DNA from: Trinickia dinghuensis
Lineage (GTDB): Bacteria > Pseudomonadota > Gammaproteobacteria > Burkholderiales > Burkholderiaceae
Length of the DNA stretch: 64,000 nt
Assembly: GCF_003367175.1 (NCBI RefSeq)
Contig: NZ_QRGA01000010.1
Span: 1-64,000 of the forward strand
Reading direction: 5' to 3'
Shown here: piece by piece, positions 17,058 to 26,997 of the stretch
Position numbering within the stretch: position 1 is the stretch's first letter
Layout: each line of letters opens with the position of its first letter
Position numbers and translations under genes: made by a program
Notes under the pieces: model-generated
Database searches by the model: none
What the model was told of the DNA's origin: nothing
What the model saw: only the letters and a program-made list of their open reading frames with translations

Positions 17058-17963
17058 CTACGTACACTCCCCCGCGGCAAGAGCAAGCGCATCGAGCACA
17101 GCCGCCACTGCCGGCCGCTTCGCCGTCCCATTCGGCAACGCGACGAAGACCCGCCGGTTCAGCACCGGGTCGATGGGAAGGATCGCGAAGTCGGGATCGT
17201 CCTCCACGTGCCGCAGTGCGAGCCGAGGCAGCACCGCGACCGCGCACCCCGTTCTGACCATCTCGAGCGTCACGGCCGTGTTGCGGCTGCTCGTCGTCAC
17301 CTTGGGCGTGAAGCCGCCCGCAAAGCAGGCGTTGAGAAGAAACGTGTGGTATGTCGCGGCGGATTGATTCAACGCCCAACGCTCGTGCGCGAGATCGGAA
17401 AGTTGGATCGATTTACGTCCAGCGAGCTTATGTTTCGAGGAAACGACCGCGTCGAAGTGATCGATGCATAGAGGCCGAAACTCCAACACGTTCGCCAGCG
17501 CTTCGGCACTGACCAAATCATCGACGATCGCGATGTCGGTCTGCTTTGCCGCCGCGGCGCGCAGCCCTTCCGACGGCTCCAGTTCCGTGAAGACGACGTT
17601 TAGCTGAGCATGTTCGTCGAGCAATTGCTTGACCGCGATCGGCACGACGCTGCTTGCGAGCGACCCAAACGCCGACATGCGCACTTCCCCGCTGACCTCG
17701 GCATTCGCCGCGGCCACCTCGGCTTCGATTTCCTCGACGATCGCGAATAAATCCGTCGATCGCGCCACGAGCCGGCGCCCCGCCGGCGTGAGTTGCACGC
17801 CTCTGCCCGAGCGTTCGATCAACGCCGTTTCCAACTCATCTTCCAGCAGCCCGAGTTGCTGCGAAACGGCCGGACGCGTGAGATGCACCGCCTCGGCAAC
17901 GGCCGAAATGGTCCCGAGGACGGACAACTCATGCAGCAAACGAAGGCGGCTGAGATTGAGCAT
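17058..17963 (-). CDS. LysR-family regulator
   Basis: Protein of 301 residues with the N-terminal winged helix-turn-helix (LRLLHELSVLGTISAVAEAVHLTRPAVSQQL, about 5-35) and a two-lobed effector domain from about residue 90. The ATG at 17963 is chosen because it begins the canonical LysR N-terminus and GGGAAGGGAA precedes it; the longer frame upstream has no homology. It is divergent from the dehydrogenase operon at 18205, its likely target across a 241-bp spacer. It resembles the LysR protein at 32411 in subfamily features. Confidence 0.88.
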   Translation of the reverse strand: MLNLSRLRLLHELSVLGTISAVAEAVHLTRPAVSQQLGLLEDELETALIERSGRGVQLTPAGRRLVARSTDLFAIVEEIEAEVAAANAEVSGEVRMSAFGSLASSVVPIAVKQLLDEHAQLNVVFTELEPSEGLRAAAAKQTDIAIVDDLVSAEALANVLEFRPLCIDHFDAVVSSKHKLAGRKSIQLSDLAHERWALNQSAATYHTFLLNACFAGGFTPKVTTSSRNTAVTLEMVRTGCAVAVLPRLALRHVEDDPDFAILPIDPVLNRRVFVALPNGTAKRPAVAAVLDALALAAGECT

Positions 17964-18204
17964 GGCGAATTCCCTTCCCGACTTGCTGGCGATGGACGGA
18001 GGAGATGAACGAGGACGGAGCAGATAGGCGGATAGTAATAAAAATTTACGCATACCGTCACAAACTGTCGTCTTTTTTTTCCAAACCCCTCTCCCTATAG
18101 TCACATCACGGGGACGCGAATCGCGCTCCAACGGGTGTTAGCCGCTTCACGCCTGCGGCTCGAGCACGCAGGTCGAACTCATTCGAATAGGTTGGAGGAA
18201 TCAA

Positions 18205-19095
18205 ATGAAGGTTGCCTTTATCGGTGTCGGTCGCATGGGCAGCAGGATGGCGGCCCGCTTGATCGCAGCGGGTCATCAAGTGCGCGTGTTCGATCCCAGC
18301 CGCGCGGCTGTCGACGCACTCGTATCGAAAGGCGCGGTTGCGGCGAAGAGCCCGGCCGACGCCGCGCTCGACGCCGAGCGCATCTTGCTCAGCCTGCCGA
18401 GCCCGAAGACGCTGCGCGACGCGGTGACGGGTCAGGACGGCGTCCTTGCGAGCGCATCGGAAGGCGCCGTCATCGTCGACTTCAGCACCGTCGATCCCGC
18501 GACGACGAAGGAAATCGCCGCGGCCGCCGCGGAAAAGAAGGTGTCGTTCGTCGACTCGCCGGTCAGCGGCGGCGTTGCCGGTGCGGAGAACGGCAAGCTG
18601 GTTTTGATGGTCGGCGGCCCGGCTGCCGTGCTCGAACAACTGAAGCCGATCTTCGATGTGCTGGCCGGCCGCGTCGTTCATTGCGGCGACATCGGCGCGG
18701 GACAATTGACCAAGCTCAGCCACAACCTGCTCACCGCCATCAATACCGTGGCGCTCGGCGAGGTCCTGACCGCCAGCGTGAAGGCGGGCGCGAAGCTCGA
18801 CGTGCTGTGCGATGTCCTCACTGCCGGTCTTGCGGGCAGCAAGATGCTCGACTACCTGCCCAAGACCTTGTTCACGGCCGAGCGTCCCGCCAATTTCGCC
18901 ATCGATCTCATGCACAAGGACATCAAGCTGTGCCTCGATGAGTTCTCGAATCTGCCGATGCCCCTCGGCCAACTCGTTCTACAGACCTACAACGCCGCAC
19001 GCGCCAAGGGCTTAGGCGGCAAGGACTCCACAAGCGTCAACGAGATCTACGAAGAGTTGCTCGGCGTCCGCCTGAGCCTGCCGGCTGCCCAGTAA
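18205..19095 (+). CDS. NAD(P)-dependent 3-hydroxyisobutyrate dehydrogenase-family enzyme
   Basis: Cytoplasmic beta-hydroxyacid dehydrogenase of 296 residues. It shows the Rossmann motif VAFIGVGRMGSRMA (3-16), the substrate motif DSPVSGGVAGAENG (117-130) and the catalytic Lys170 in QLTKLSHN. The family oxidises 3-hydroxyisobutyrate, reduces tartronate semialdehyde or acts on other beta-hydroxyacids, and the sequence alone does not decide which. A strong GGAGGA precedes the ATG. It is first in an operon with an aldehyde dehydrogenase, so a hydroxyacid-to-semialdehyde-to-acid sequence is plausible. Confidence 0.85.
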   Translation: MKVAFIGVGRMGSRMAARLIAAGHQVRVFDPSRAAVDALVSKGAVAAKSPADAALDAERILLSLPSPKTLRDAVTGQDGVLASASEGAVIVDFSTVDPATTKEIAAAAAEKKVSFVDSPVSGGVAGAENGKLVLMVGGPAAVLEQLKPIFDVLAGRVVHCGDIGAGQLTKLSHNLLTAINTVALGEVLTASVKAGAKLDVLCDVLTAGLAGSKMLDYLPKTLFTAERPANFAIDLMHKDIKLCLDEFSNLPMPLGQLVLQTYNAARAKGLGGKDSTSVNEIYEELLGVRLSLPAAQ

Positions 19096-19121
19096 CCGCC
19101 CCGCACATCGAAGGAAACACT

Positions 19122-20621
19122 GTGAATATCCGTACCGATAATCTCCACGCTGAAGTCGTCCTGCCGAAGGCCGGGATCACTGGCCTGCTCATCGACAACG
19201 AATGGCGCGCGCCGGCCAACGGCAAGACACTCGATATCGAGAACCCGTCGCGGCGCGAAACGCTGGCCACGATCGGAGCCAGCGATGCCGACGACGTGAA
19301 TGCCGCGGTTGCCGCGGCTGCGGCCGCATTCCCCGCATGGCGCCGCCTCGCCTCCCGCGCTCGCGGCGCGCTGCTGACCGAACTCGGCAATCGCGTGACG
19401 GCTCATGCCGAGGAAATCGCCCGCGTGCTCGCCGCGGAAAGCGGCAATGCGCTGCGCACGCAGAGCCGGCCGGAAGTGCTGGGCGCGGCCGAAGTACTGC
19501 GCTATTACGGCGGTGTGATCGCCGAGCAAAAGGGCGAGACCTTGCCGCTGGGCCCGGGTCTTTTCAGCTACTCGACGCGCGAGCCGCTCGGCGTCGTGGG
19601 AGCGATCATCCCGTGGAACTCACCGGTCGTGCTGGCGGCGGTCAAAATCGGCATGGCGCTCGGTACGGGCAACACCCTCGTTCTCAAACCTGCCGAAGAC
19701 GCGCCGCTGGCCGTCATCAAAATCGCGGAGCTTGCGACCGGTCTCTTTCCGGCCGGTGTCTTCAACGTCGTGACCGGCACCGGCATTGACGCCGGCGCGC
19801 CGCTGGCCGCCCACCCGAGCGTCGCCAAGGTGTCGTTCACCGGATCGCTCGAAGTCGGCAAGCTGGTCGGACACGCGGTGGCGGATCGCATCGGTCACGC
19901 GACGCTCGAACTGGGCGGCAAGAGCCCGTGCATCGTCTATCCCGACGCCGCCACGCCCGAATACCTCGACGCCACGGTCACCGGCATCATCAACGCGATG
20001 CGTTTCGCTCGCCAGGGGCAATCGTGCACGGCCGGCTCCCGCCTCTATGTCCACAAGGACGCGTGGGATGCGGTGATGAAGCGATTGGTGGCCAAGGTCA
20101 AGGAATTGAAGATCGGCGATTCGCTCGACGAATCCAACGACATCGGCGCGATCATCAACGCGGAACGCTATTCGGAAGTACGCGCCTTCATCAAGGAAGC
20201 CATCGATGCCGGGGCACAGGTGCTCACGGGCTCGCTCCCGCCCACCGTCGAAGACGCCAAAGGCTTCTTCCCGGAACCCGTCATCTTTGCCGGGGTGGAC
20301 AACAGCTGGCGCGTGGCTCGCGAGGAAGTGTTCGGTCCGGTGCTCGTCGCCATTCCATGGTCGGATGAGGAAGAAGTCATTCGATGGGCGAACGACACCG
20401 TGTACGGCCTCGCCGCTTATGTCTTCACCAACGACCTCACGAAGGCGCTGAAAGCGACCGAGCGCATCGACGCGGGCTGGCTGCAGGTCAATCGCGCGGG
20501 CGGCCAGATTCCCGGCATGTCGTACGGCGGGGCCAAGCAAAGCGGTATCGGCGCCGAGTACTCGATCGAAGGGGCACTCGAGGCTTATACCTCGCGCAAG
20601 AGCGTGACGATCAACGTTTGA
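19122..20621 (+). CDS. NAD(P)-dependent aldehyde dehydrogenase
   Basis: Enzyme of 499 residues of the ALDH superfamily, with the oxyanion Asn166 in IIPWNSP, general base Glu264 in LELGGKSP and nucleophile Cys302 in GQSCTAGSR. It oxidises an aldehyde to a carboxylate without a CoA requirement, judged by overall similarity to the betaine-aldehyde/succinate-semialdehyde branch. It starts with GTG, eight bases after AAGGAA and 26 bp after the dehydrogenase gene. It probably takes the semialdehyde made by that neighbour. Confidence 0.88.
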   Translation: MNIRTDNLHAEVVLPKAGITGLLIDNEWRAPANGKTLDIENPSRRETLATIGASDADDVNAAVAAAAAAFPAWRRLASRARGALLTELGNRVTAHAEEIARVLAAESGNALRTQSRPEVLGAAEVLRYYGGVIAEQKGETLPLGPGLFSYSTREPLGVVGAIIPWNSPVVLAAVKIGMALGTGNTLVLKPAEDAPLAVIKIAELATGLFPAGVFNVVTGTGIDAGAPLAAHPSVAKVSFTGSLEVGKLVGHAVADRIGHATLELGGKSPCIVYPDAATPEYLDATVTGIINAMRFARQGQSCTAGSRLYVHKDAWDAVMKRLVAKVKELKIGDSLDESNDIGAIINAERYSEVRAFIKEAIDAGAQVLTGSLPPTVEDAKGFFPEPVIFAGVDNSWRVAREEVFGPVLVAIPWSDEEEVIRWANDTVYGLAAYVFTNDLTKALKATERIDAGWLQVNRAGGQIPGMSYGGAKQSGIGAEYSIEGALEAYTSRKSVTINV

Positions 20622-20648
20622 CGAAGATGCGCAGTGAGAGGCCTCGCA

Positions 20649-21653
20649 ATGAAGCCGACGAACGAGCGGATGACCGGCGAACGCATCGACCGGCTGATGA
20701 CCGTCGAGATCCGCCCGCTGACGGGCGGCGTGCCGGCCGGGTTTGTCGTCCCCATGTACGACGTATGCCGCGCCCATCACGGTGAGCCGCTCAGTTCACT
20801 GGCCGCGCGCAAGCTGGCCGATACCCTCTCTCGCGGCGACACGGTGTTCATCGCCACGGGAGCCGGCATTGCCCCCAAGCTGCCCCAGGGTGAAACGGAC
20901 GGACCGGTCGGCGCGGCGGCGCTGGCTCGCGCGCTCGTGCTCGCGTTCGATGTCCGTGTCGTTTTGGTTACCGAAGACGCGCATGCGGCACCTGTCATGG
21001 CAGTCGCCGCCGTGATCGACCATGAACTCTCCGAGTACGGGAGAAACGGCGCTGTGTCGACCGTTTGCTTTCCGCTCGGCTTCGAGCGGGGGCGACAGCT
21101 TGCGCAAACGCTGATGGAAGCGCACCGGCCGAGCGCCGTCGTCTTCGTCGAGCGAGACGGCCCGAATAAAGAAGGCTTCTTTCACGGCGTACGCGGCGAC
21201 TGCCGAAGCCCCGACGATGTTGGCCACGTGTATCTGCTGGCCGATCTGGCACGCGGGCGCGGCGTGCTGACGATCGGAATCGGCGACGGCGGCAACGAAG
21301 TCGGCTTCGGCGCGGTACGCAACGCCATCACCGCGGTACATCCACTGGGCGGGAAGTCGCTTGCGGGCCACCCGTCCGGGGTCGTGACCGTGACCGCGAC
21401 CGATGTCGTGGTCAGTGCTTCGGTTTCCAACTGGGGCGCCCATGCCATCGCCGCGGCGCTTGCCGCTCGGATCGGCGACTTGAACGTTCTCCACACACCG
21501 GAGCTGGAACACGCGCTCATCGAAGCGACGGTGCGAGCCGGCGCGCGAGACGGCGCCACATCGAGGGCGGAGGTGGCGGTCGACGGCATCAACTGGGAAG
21601 GACATACGGCGTTCGTCGAACTGCTGCGAAGCATCGTCGCCGTATCGCTTTGA
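20649..21653 (+). CDS. DUF4392 (glutamate cyclase-like) protein, copy 1
   Basis: Protein of 334 residues matching the DUF4392 domain, best known as the catalytic part of mitochondrial D-glutamate cyclase. It shows FIATGAG (67-73), the anion-binding GETDGPVGA (81-89) and the family's most conserved stretch GIGDGGNEVGFG (210-221). The biochemical role in bacteria is uncertain; lactam formation from an acidic amino acid is the only characterised reaction in the family. The ATG at 20649 follows GAGAGG. A second DUF4392 gene lies two genes downstream, and the two are clearly divergent in sequence. Confidence 0.75.
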   Translation: MKPTNERMTGERIDRLMTVEIRPLTGGVPAGFVVPMYDVCRAHHGEPLSSLAARKLADTLSRGDTVFIATGAGIAPKLPQGETDGPVGAAALARALVLAFDVRVVLVTEDAHAAPVMAVAAVIDHELSEYGRNGAVSTVCFPLGFERGRQLAQTLMEAHRPSAVVFVERDGPNKEGFFHGVRGDCRSPDDVGHVYLLADLARGRGVLTIGIGDGGNEVGFGAVRNAITAVHPLGGKSLAGHPSGVVTVTATDVVVSASVSNWGAHAIAAALAARIGDLNVLHTPELEHALIEATVRAGARDGATSRAEVAVDGINWEGHTAFVELLRSIVAVSL

Positions 21654-21712
21654 CGGCACCGGCCACCGAAACAACGCTCTCGCAGCCTCCTTTGAAATGA
21701 CAGGTGTAGCCC

Positions 21713-23032
21713 ATGAATCACACAACGGAAATCGCCAAGGCCGCCGCGCCCGCAAGCATGAGTGCCGTGAAGACGGATAGCTTCGGCAATCCGATCGACC
21801 CGATGGTTGGCTTCGCTCGCGGCACCATCATCTGCTCGAGCCTCGAGGAGGCGCTCAGGCTTCGTCACGGCCAGGCGGTCGCGGCTCGACGTGCGCAAAT
21901 GCTGGGCGCGGAATCGATCGGTGTCTTTACCGGGAATCAGCGCGACTTTCCCATCCACCCCGAAGACATTGCGACGCTTTGCGAGGAATGGGTAGGACCG
22001 GGCCTTGCCGCCGAAGAACTTCGCCAAGTCGCGATCGGACATATGGGCGGCCGCGGCGACGATGCGCTCGCCCTCTTCAACCGCACCAGCGCGGGCATTA
22101 TCGCCACCATCGCCGCGCTCGCCGACGGCAAGCCGATCGTATCGGTCGTGCCGCCCGGCGGCCGCTCGCATGCCTCCGTGGTTCGCGGCGCAAAAATCGC
22201 GAGCGTCGCCGTGCACGAAATTCAGGGCGACAAAAAGTGGCTCGATATCATCGAGGTCAACCGCCCCGCTCTGGTTGTCGTCACGACGGTGACCAGCAGC
22301 CTCGAACGCCTCGAGGATCGCATCACCAAGGAAGTGATTCAGTACGCTCACGCGCTGGGTTCGACGGTGTTTCTCGACGAAGCCTACGGCGCTCGTTTGC
22401 GAACGGTGCTGCATGGCGGTCAACTCAGTCTGCAGCTTGGCGCGGATATCTCGATCACGAATTGCGACAAAGCCGGCCTATCCGGTCCGCGCGCCGGCGT
22501 TCTGGTCGGCAGAAGCGAATTCGTGACGGCCGCGGCAGCCAAAGGCGCAGAGTTCGGCATGGAAGCGCGTGCGCCGATCGCGGCGGCCGTGCTCCGCTCG
22601 CTCGAAAAGTACCGGCCCGACGATCTGCGCGAGGAATCGGCCGCGGGGCAAAAGCTCGCGGAGGCGCTAGAACGGAAAATGGGCAAGGACCTCGTCCAAC
22701 GAAGCGACCTCGGGCCGATGGTCGACGAAGATGCCGTGCTGCGCGTGCTGTTGAAAATCGCAGGCCGGGAAAACGAAAAACCGGTGGTCGTCCCGTGCGA
22801 AGCAACTTCCGCGCTCGGCATGGTTTTGCTCGAGGACCACGGCATTCTCACGGTCAATACCCACGGACAGCCTGGCGCCCGCGTGTCGTTACGGCTGAAG
22901 CCGACGCTCGATGCACTCGACAGAACCGGCGGCTTCGATGCCGTCGTCTCCGCGGTCGCGCAATCGCTCGATAAGGTGGCAAAGCTCATCCACGATCGCC
23001 ACGCGATCGCTCAACTTATCCTCGGCAAGTAA
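21713..23032 (+). CDS. SelA-like fold-type I PLP-dependent enzyme
   Basis: Protein of 439 residues with a fold-type I layout. GHMGGRGDDALALFNRTSAG (109-128) resembles the phosphate-binding region of SelA/DgaE-type enzymes, Asp222 in FLDEAYG should contact the pyridine nitrogen and Lys253 in NCDKAGLSGPRAG should form the Schiff base. The SGPRAG tail after the lysine is characteristic of the SelA-like group. No selenocysteine genes are nearby, so a role as ammonia-lyase, aldolase or racemase on a small amino acid is more likely. It lies between two DUF4392 genes and eight bases before the second. Confidence 0.72.
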   Translation: MNHTTEIAKAAAPASMSAVKTDSFGNPIDPMVGFARGTIICSSLEEALRLRHGQAVAARRAQMLGAESIGVFTGNQRDFPIHPEDIATLCEEWVGPGLAAEELRQVAIGHMGGRGDDALALFNRTSAGIIATIAALADGKPIVSVVPPGGRSHASVVRGAKIASVAVHEIQGDKKWLDIIEVNRPALVVVTTVTSSLERLEDRITKEVIQYAHALGSTVFLDEAYGARLRTVLHGGQLSLQLGADISITNCDKAGLSGPRAGVLVGRSEFVTAAAAKGAEFGMEARAPIAAAVLRSLEKYRPDDLREESAAGQKLAEALERKMGKDLVQRSDLGPMVDEDAVLRVLLKIAGRENEKPVVVPCEATSALGMVLLEDHGILTVNTHGQPGARVSLRLKPTLDALDRTGGFDAVVSAVAQSLDKVAKLIHDRHAIAQLILGK

Positions 23033-23040
23033 GGTAAATC

Positions 23041-24048
23041 ATGACCGCAGACTTCAACCCGATCGACGATCGCCTCGACGCGCTCGTTTCACTCGACCTT
23101 GGCGGACGCGGCGTCGAACAGCTCTATCGCGCTGCTCGCGAACGGCAGGGGCGCGCGCTCGTCGGCGCGGCCGCCGACGCCCTCGCCGCGATTCCCGAAA
23201 AATCGAACGTATTCGTAACGACGGGGTCCGTGTCGCGCGCATGGATTTCCCCGTCCATCGGAGAAAACGACGGCCCCGCCGGTCTCGCCGCCGTGGTGAG
23301 AGCCGTGTCGCTCGCCAAGAAGGCGTTGTGCATCACCTTCGTGGAAGAGACGCTGATCGAGACCACCTCGGCCATCCTGACGACGGCGGGACTGACAGTG
23401 CTGCCCTACGAGCAGGCGAAGATTGCACGCGACGACGGCAGCCTTGCCGTCGTGTGCGTCGAGTCGTTTCCCGTCGACGATGCCGCCGCCAAGGCTGCTT
23501 GCAAAAAGCTCATCGAACGCTATCGGCCCGCTCTGTTCTTCTCGACCGAACGCGTCGGCCGCAATATCGACGGCATCTACTGCAGCATGCGCGGCATCGA
23601 CTACGGCATGGGGCGGGCAAGGATCGATTTCCTATGCGACGAAGCGATCGAACAAGGCATCCCGACGGTCGCCGTGGGCGACGGCGGCAACGAGATCGGA
23701 ATGGGCGTGGTCAGCGATGCCGTTCGAAAGTACGTCAAGTTCGGCGACAAGCGGCCGGACGGCAGTGCGGGGATCGGCGCGGTGAGCCGCACGGACGTGC
23801 TCGTCACCGCGGCCTGCTCGAACTGGGGATGCTATGCCATCGCCGGCGCGTTCGCGGCGCGGATGGGCAAAGCGTCGCTGGCACACGCGTCGGCGCTCGA
23901 AGAGGCCCTGCTGCGGCGAGGCGTGGACGTCGGGCTGATCAATTCCGTGTCGAACGTCGTCGACGCGAATGTCGACGGGATCCCCTTCGCGACCCATCTC
24001 GCGGTGGTACAACTCATTTCGACGATCGTCGCGCCGGCGTTCAAGTAG
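23041..24048 (+). CDS. DUF4392 (glutamate cyclase-like) protein, copy 2
   Basis: Protein of 335 residues, paralogous to the copy at 20649: FVTTGSV (58-64), GENDGPAGLAA (74-84), and VGDGGNEIGMG (212-222), followed by SRTDVLVTAACSNWG, which aligns with the corresponding VSASVSNWG of copy 1. It has extra Cys residues (C180-181 region, C-x-M-R) missing in copy 1, so the two may act on different compounds or as a heteromer. AAGGTAAATC precedes the ATG. It is last in the operon that starts at 18205. Confidence 0.75.
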   Translation: MTADFNPIDDRLDALVSLDLGGRGVEQLYRAARERQGRALVGAAADALAAIPEKSNVFVTTGSVSRAWISPSIGENDGPAGLAAVVRAVSLAKKALCITFVEETLIETTSAILTTAGLTVLPYEQAKIARDDGSLAVVCVESFPVDDAAAKAACKKLIERYRPALFFSTERVGRNIDGIYCSMRGIDYGMGRARIDFLCDEAIEQGIPTVAVGDGGNEIGMGVVSDAVRKYVKFGDKRPDGSAGIGAVSRTDVLVTAACSNWGCYAIAGAFAARMGKASLAHASALEEALLRRGVDVGLINSVSNVVDANVDGIPFATHLAVVQLISTIVAPAFK

Positions 24049-24125
24049 TGTCAAGCGGCACCCCACCCAATCGACGCTGCAGCGACACGACGATCGCTCA
24101 TACCATTTTCCAGTCCTATCGATGC

Positions 24126-24153
24126 TTGTTTTTGGAACTATTTTGCGTATAGA
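24126..24153 (+). promoter_or_regulatory. Candidate promoter of the iclR-type gene
   Basis: TTGTTT (24126-24131), 16-bp spacer, TATAGA (24148-24153). The spacer holds TTTTTGGAACTAT (24129-24141), which recurs exactly at 30775-30787 upstream of the amino-acid transporter operon, so it may be a regulator site. Confidence 0.5.
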
Positions 24154-24191
24154 CTGAGGCGACATTCAACCCGTGTTGCAACGCCACGCCT

Positions 24192-25049
24192 ATGCGCTCC
24201 CCCGCCCCCGATAACGAGATTAGTTCGGATAGCGAAGTATCTCCCACCGAACGCGCCTTCCACGTCATCGAACTCGTTGCGCGCTCGCTCAGCGTCTCGA
24301 CGGTCGATCTGATGTCCGCGCTCGGGATTCCCAAAACGACGGCACATCGGCTCATCGGCAATCTCGAGGAACTGGGGTTCCTGCAACACGGTATCGAACG
24401 CGGCCGATATCAAGTCGGCCCGCGGCTGTTGGAGCTCGCCACGCACATCCTCTCGGGCACGGCGTCACACGGCCCGATTCATGCGCTGCTGATGGAGTTG
24501 TCTCGCCGCACCGCGGAAACGTGCAGCCTCGGCGTCATGCGGGGCGCGGAAGTGGTCTATATCGACAGCGTGAGCGGCAATTCGCCGTTGACCCTGCAGT
24601 TTCAGCAAGGCCAGCGCGCGCCGCTGCACTGCACGTCGAGCGGGCGAATCTTCCTCGCGCACATGGAGAAGAAGCAGCTCGAAGCGTATTTTCTGAGCGG
24701 TCCATGGGAGCCGATTACGCCGTACACCATCGTCGACCCGGACCGCCTGCGTGAGGAAATCGCGCTTGTGCGCAAGCAAGGCTATGCGACCAACGATTCC
24801 GAGTATGCAATCGGCGTCGTGGGTGCCGCCGTGCCGGTGTTCGGACAGAGCGATCGCGTGATCGCCTGCCTGAGCCTGTCCGCGCCCAAAGCGCGCAAGT
24901 CGCTCGAAGACATCACGCTGCACGTGCCGCTGCTGCAAAGCGTGGCGCAGCGGATCACGCGCATCCTGATCTTGCAAGGGGACGACGCCGACGCGGATGG
25001 CACACAGAGCGATGCCGCACCTACGGCCGGACGTCGGCGCAAAGGCTGA
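24192..25049 (+). CDS. IclR-family regulator
   Basis: Protein of 285 residues with the IclR N-terminal winged helix (about 20-80, VDLMSALGIPKTTAHRLIGNLEELGFLQ) and the C-terminal effector-binding GAF-like domain (about 95-265, with LHCTSSGRIFLAHM and NDSEYAIGVVGAAVPV). IclR proteins respond to small organic acids. It stands after the DUF4392 operon on the same strand with its own candidate promoter, and is convergent with the asparaginase gene, so either or both operons are candidate targets. Confidence 0.9.
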   Translation: MRSPAPDNEISSDSEVSPTERAFHVIELVARSLSVSTVDLMSALGIPKTTAHRLIGNLEELGFLQHGIERGRYQVGPRLLELATHILSGTASHGPIHALLMELSRRTAETCSLGVMRGAEVVYIDSVSGNSPLTLQFQQGQRAPLHCTSSGRIFLAHMEKKQLEAYFLSGPWEPITPYTIVDPDRLREEIALVRKQGYATNDSEYAIGVVGAAVPVFGQSDRVIACLSLSAPKARKSLEDITLHVPLLQSVAQRITRILILQGDDADADGTQSDAAPTAGRRRKG

Positions 25050-25156
25050 GCCTATGCGGCATCGGCGCGATATCGTCTCGTTCCTCGTGCCAACGCCTCA
25101 TGCCGGAGCCGGCATCGATGTCCGCTTCTGTGTCAGCGTCAGTGCCGGGGTCAACG

Positions 25157-26158
25157 TCAGTAAATGCGAAACATCGTCGAGATTTCCTCGGCCGCATCGG
25201 TGCGAGTCAACGCCAGGGCAAGCAAGATACGCGCTTTCTGCGGGTTCAGGTTATCGGCGGCGATGAATCCGTTTTCCCGCAGTTCAATGCCGTCGCCCAC
25301 CCGCCCACTGCCGGCGCGCGTCGACATCACCACCACAATGCCTGCCCGGGCCGCGTCCCGCAACGCCTTCGTTTCGGCCGGCGTGCAACAGCCCGGCGCG
25401 AACCCGGCCGCGACGATGCCTCGCGCACCGGCGTCGGCCAGCCCGGAGATCATACGGCCGTCCGCACCCGCATACGAGTAGTTGATGCCCACTAGCGGCA
25501 GACGTTCTAGATCGGAGACATCGAACGCCATGCGCGGCGGCCCTATTCGCACCGGACGGCGATAAAACGTCACGCCGTCCGCATCACAACAGCCGAGTGC
25601 GCCTGCATCGCGCGATTGAAACGCATGCAGCCGATAGGTCGAGGTTTTCGTCACGTCCCGCGCCGCATGGATTTCGTCGTTCAGAACGACGAGCACGCCA
25701 AGGTCGTGCGCCGCCGGATCGGCGGCAACACGGATCGCGTTGTACAAGTTGAGCGCGGCGTCCGACGACAATCCGTTCGACGGACGCTGTGAGCCGACCA
25801 GCACGACCGGTATCCGCGCGTCGAGCGTGAGCTGCAGAAAATAGGCCGTTTCCTCGAGCGTGGCCGTACCGTGAGAAATGACGATGCCGGCAAGGTCCGG
25901 CGCCGAGACTTCCAGCGCGCGGCACAGGGCCGTCAGTTCGCGCCACTCGTCGAACGAAACCGCCGTGCTGCTCATTGTCCTAAACGGTATCTCGACGATG
26001 TCCACATCGGCCGGCACGGCAGGCAGCAGCGCCAGCAATCGCGCGGTGTCGAGCATCTGGCCGTTCGCATCGTAATCGATCAGATCGAAGGCGTCCCGGC
26101 CGACGGCCGCAATGGTGCCGCCGGTGCCGATCACCGCAACCTTGCGCTTAATCGTCAT
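25157..26158 (-). CDS. Asparaginase/glutaminase-family enzyme with altered active site
   Basis: Type II-like asparaginase fold of 333 residues without a signal peptide. It keeps the nucleophile Thr15 in GTGGTIAA, Ser63-64 of the substrate pocket, Thr98 in SHGTATLEETA and Lys171 in DVTKT. The Asp that normally follows Thr98 (HGTD) is Ala99. In Escherichia coli AnsB this Asp90 belongs to the Thr89-Lys162-Asp90 triad and binds the substrate's alpha-amino group. The enzyme may therefore act on a different amide or a substrate lacking a free amine. It is the last gene of the Aap-type transporter operon, eight bases after the ATPase gene. Confidence 0.85.
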   Translation of the reverse strand: MTIKRKVAVIGTGGTIAAVGRDAFDLIDYDANGQMLDTARLLALLPAVPADVDIVEIPFRTMSSTAVSFDEWRELTALCRALEVSAPDLAGIVISHGTATLEETAYFLQLTLDARIPVVLVGSQRPSNGLSSDAALNLYNAIRVAADPAAHDLGVLVVLNDEIHAARDVTKTSTYRLHAFQSRDAGALGCCDADGVTFYRRPVRIGPPRMAFDVSDLERLPLVGINYSYAGADGRMISGLADAGARGIVAAGFAPGCCTPAETKALRDAARAGIVVVMSTRAGSGRVGDGIELRENGFIAADNLNPQKARILLALALTRTDAAEEISTMFRIY

Positions 26159-26166
26159 GGGAGGGC

Positions 26167-26925
<759 letters not shown>

Positions 26926-26997
26926 ACCGACTCCTTCGTTTGCCAATTCATCCGCGTCACGCGGAACATAATCCGATTCCAATGCGCCGAGCAACCC

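Noticed and set aside
21713-23032. Calling the PLP enzyme selenocysteine synthase (SelA)
   Set aside because: It shares the SelA-like lysine motif, but no selB, selC or selD is nearby and the N-terminal SelA domain is absent.
25100-25115. ATGCCGG-AG-CCGGCAT hairpin between iclR and the asparaginase gene
   Set aside because: Short stem without a T tract; such palindromes are common by chance in GC-rich spacers, so it is not listed as a terminator.
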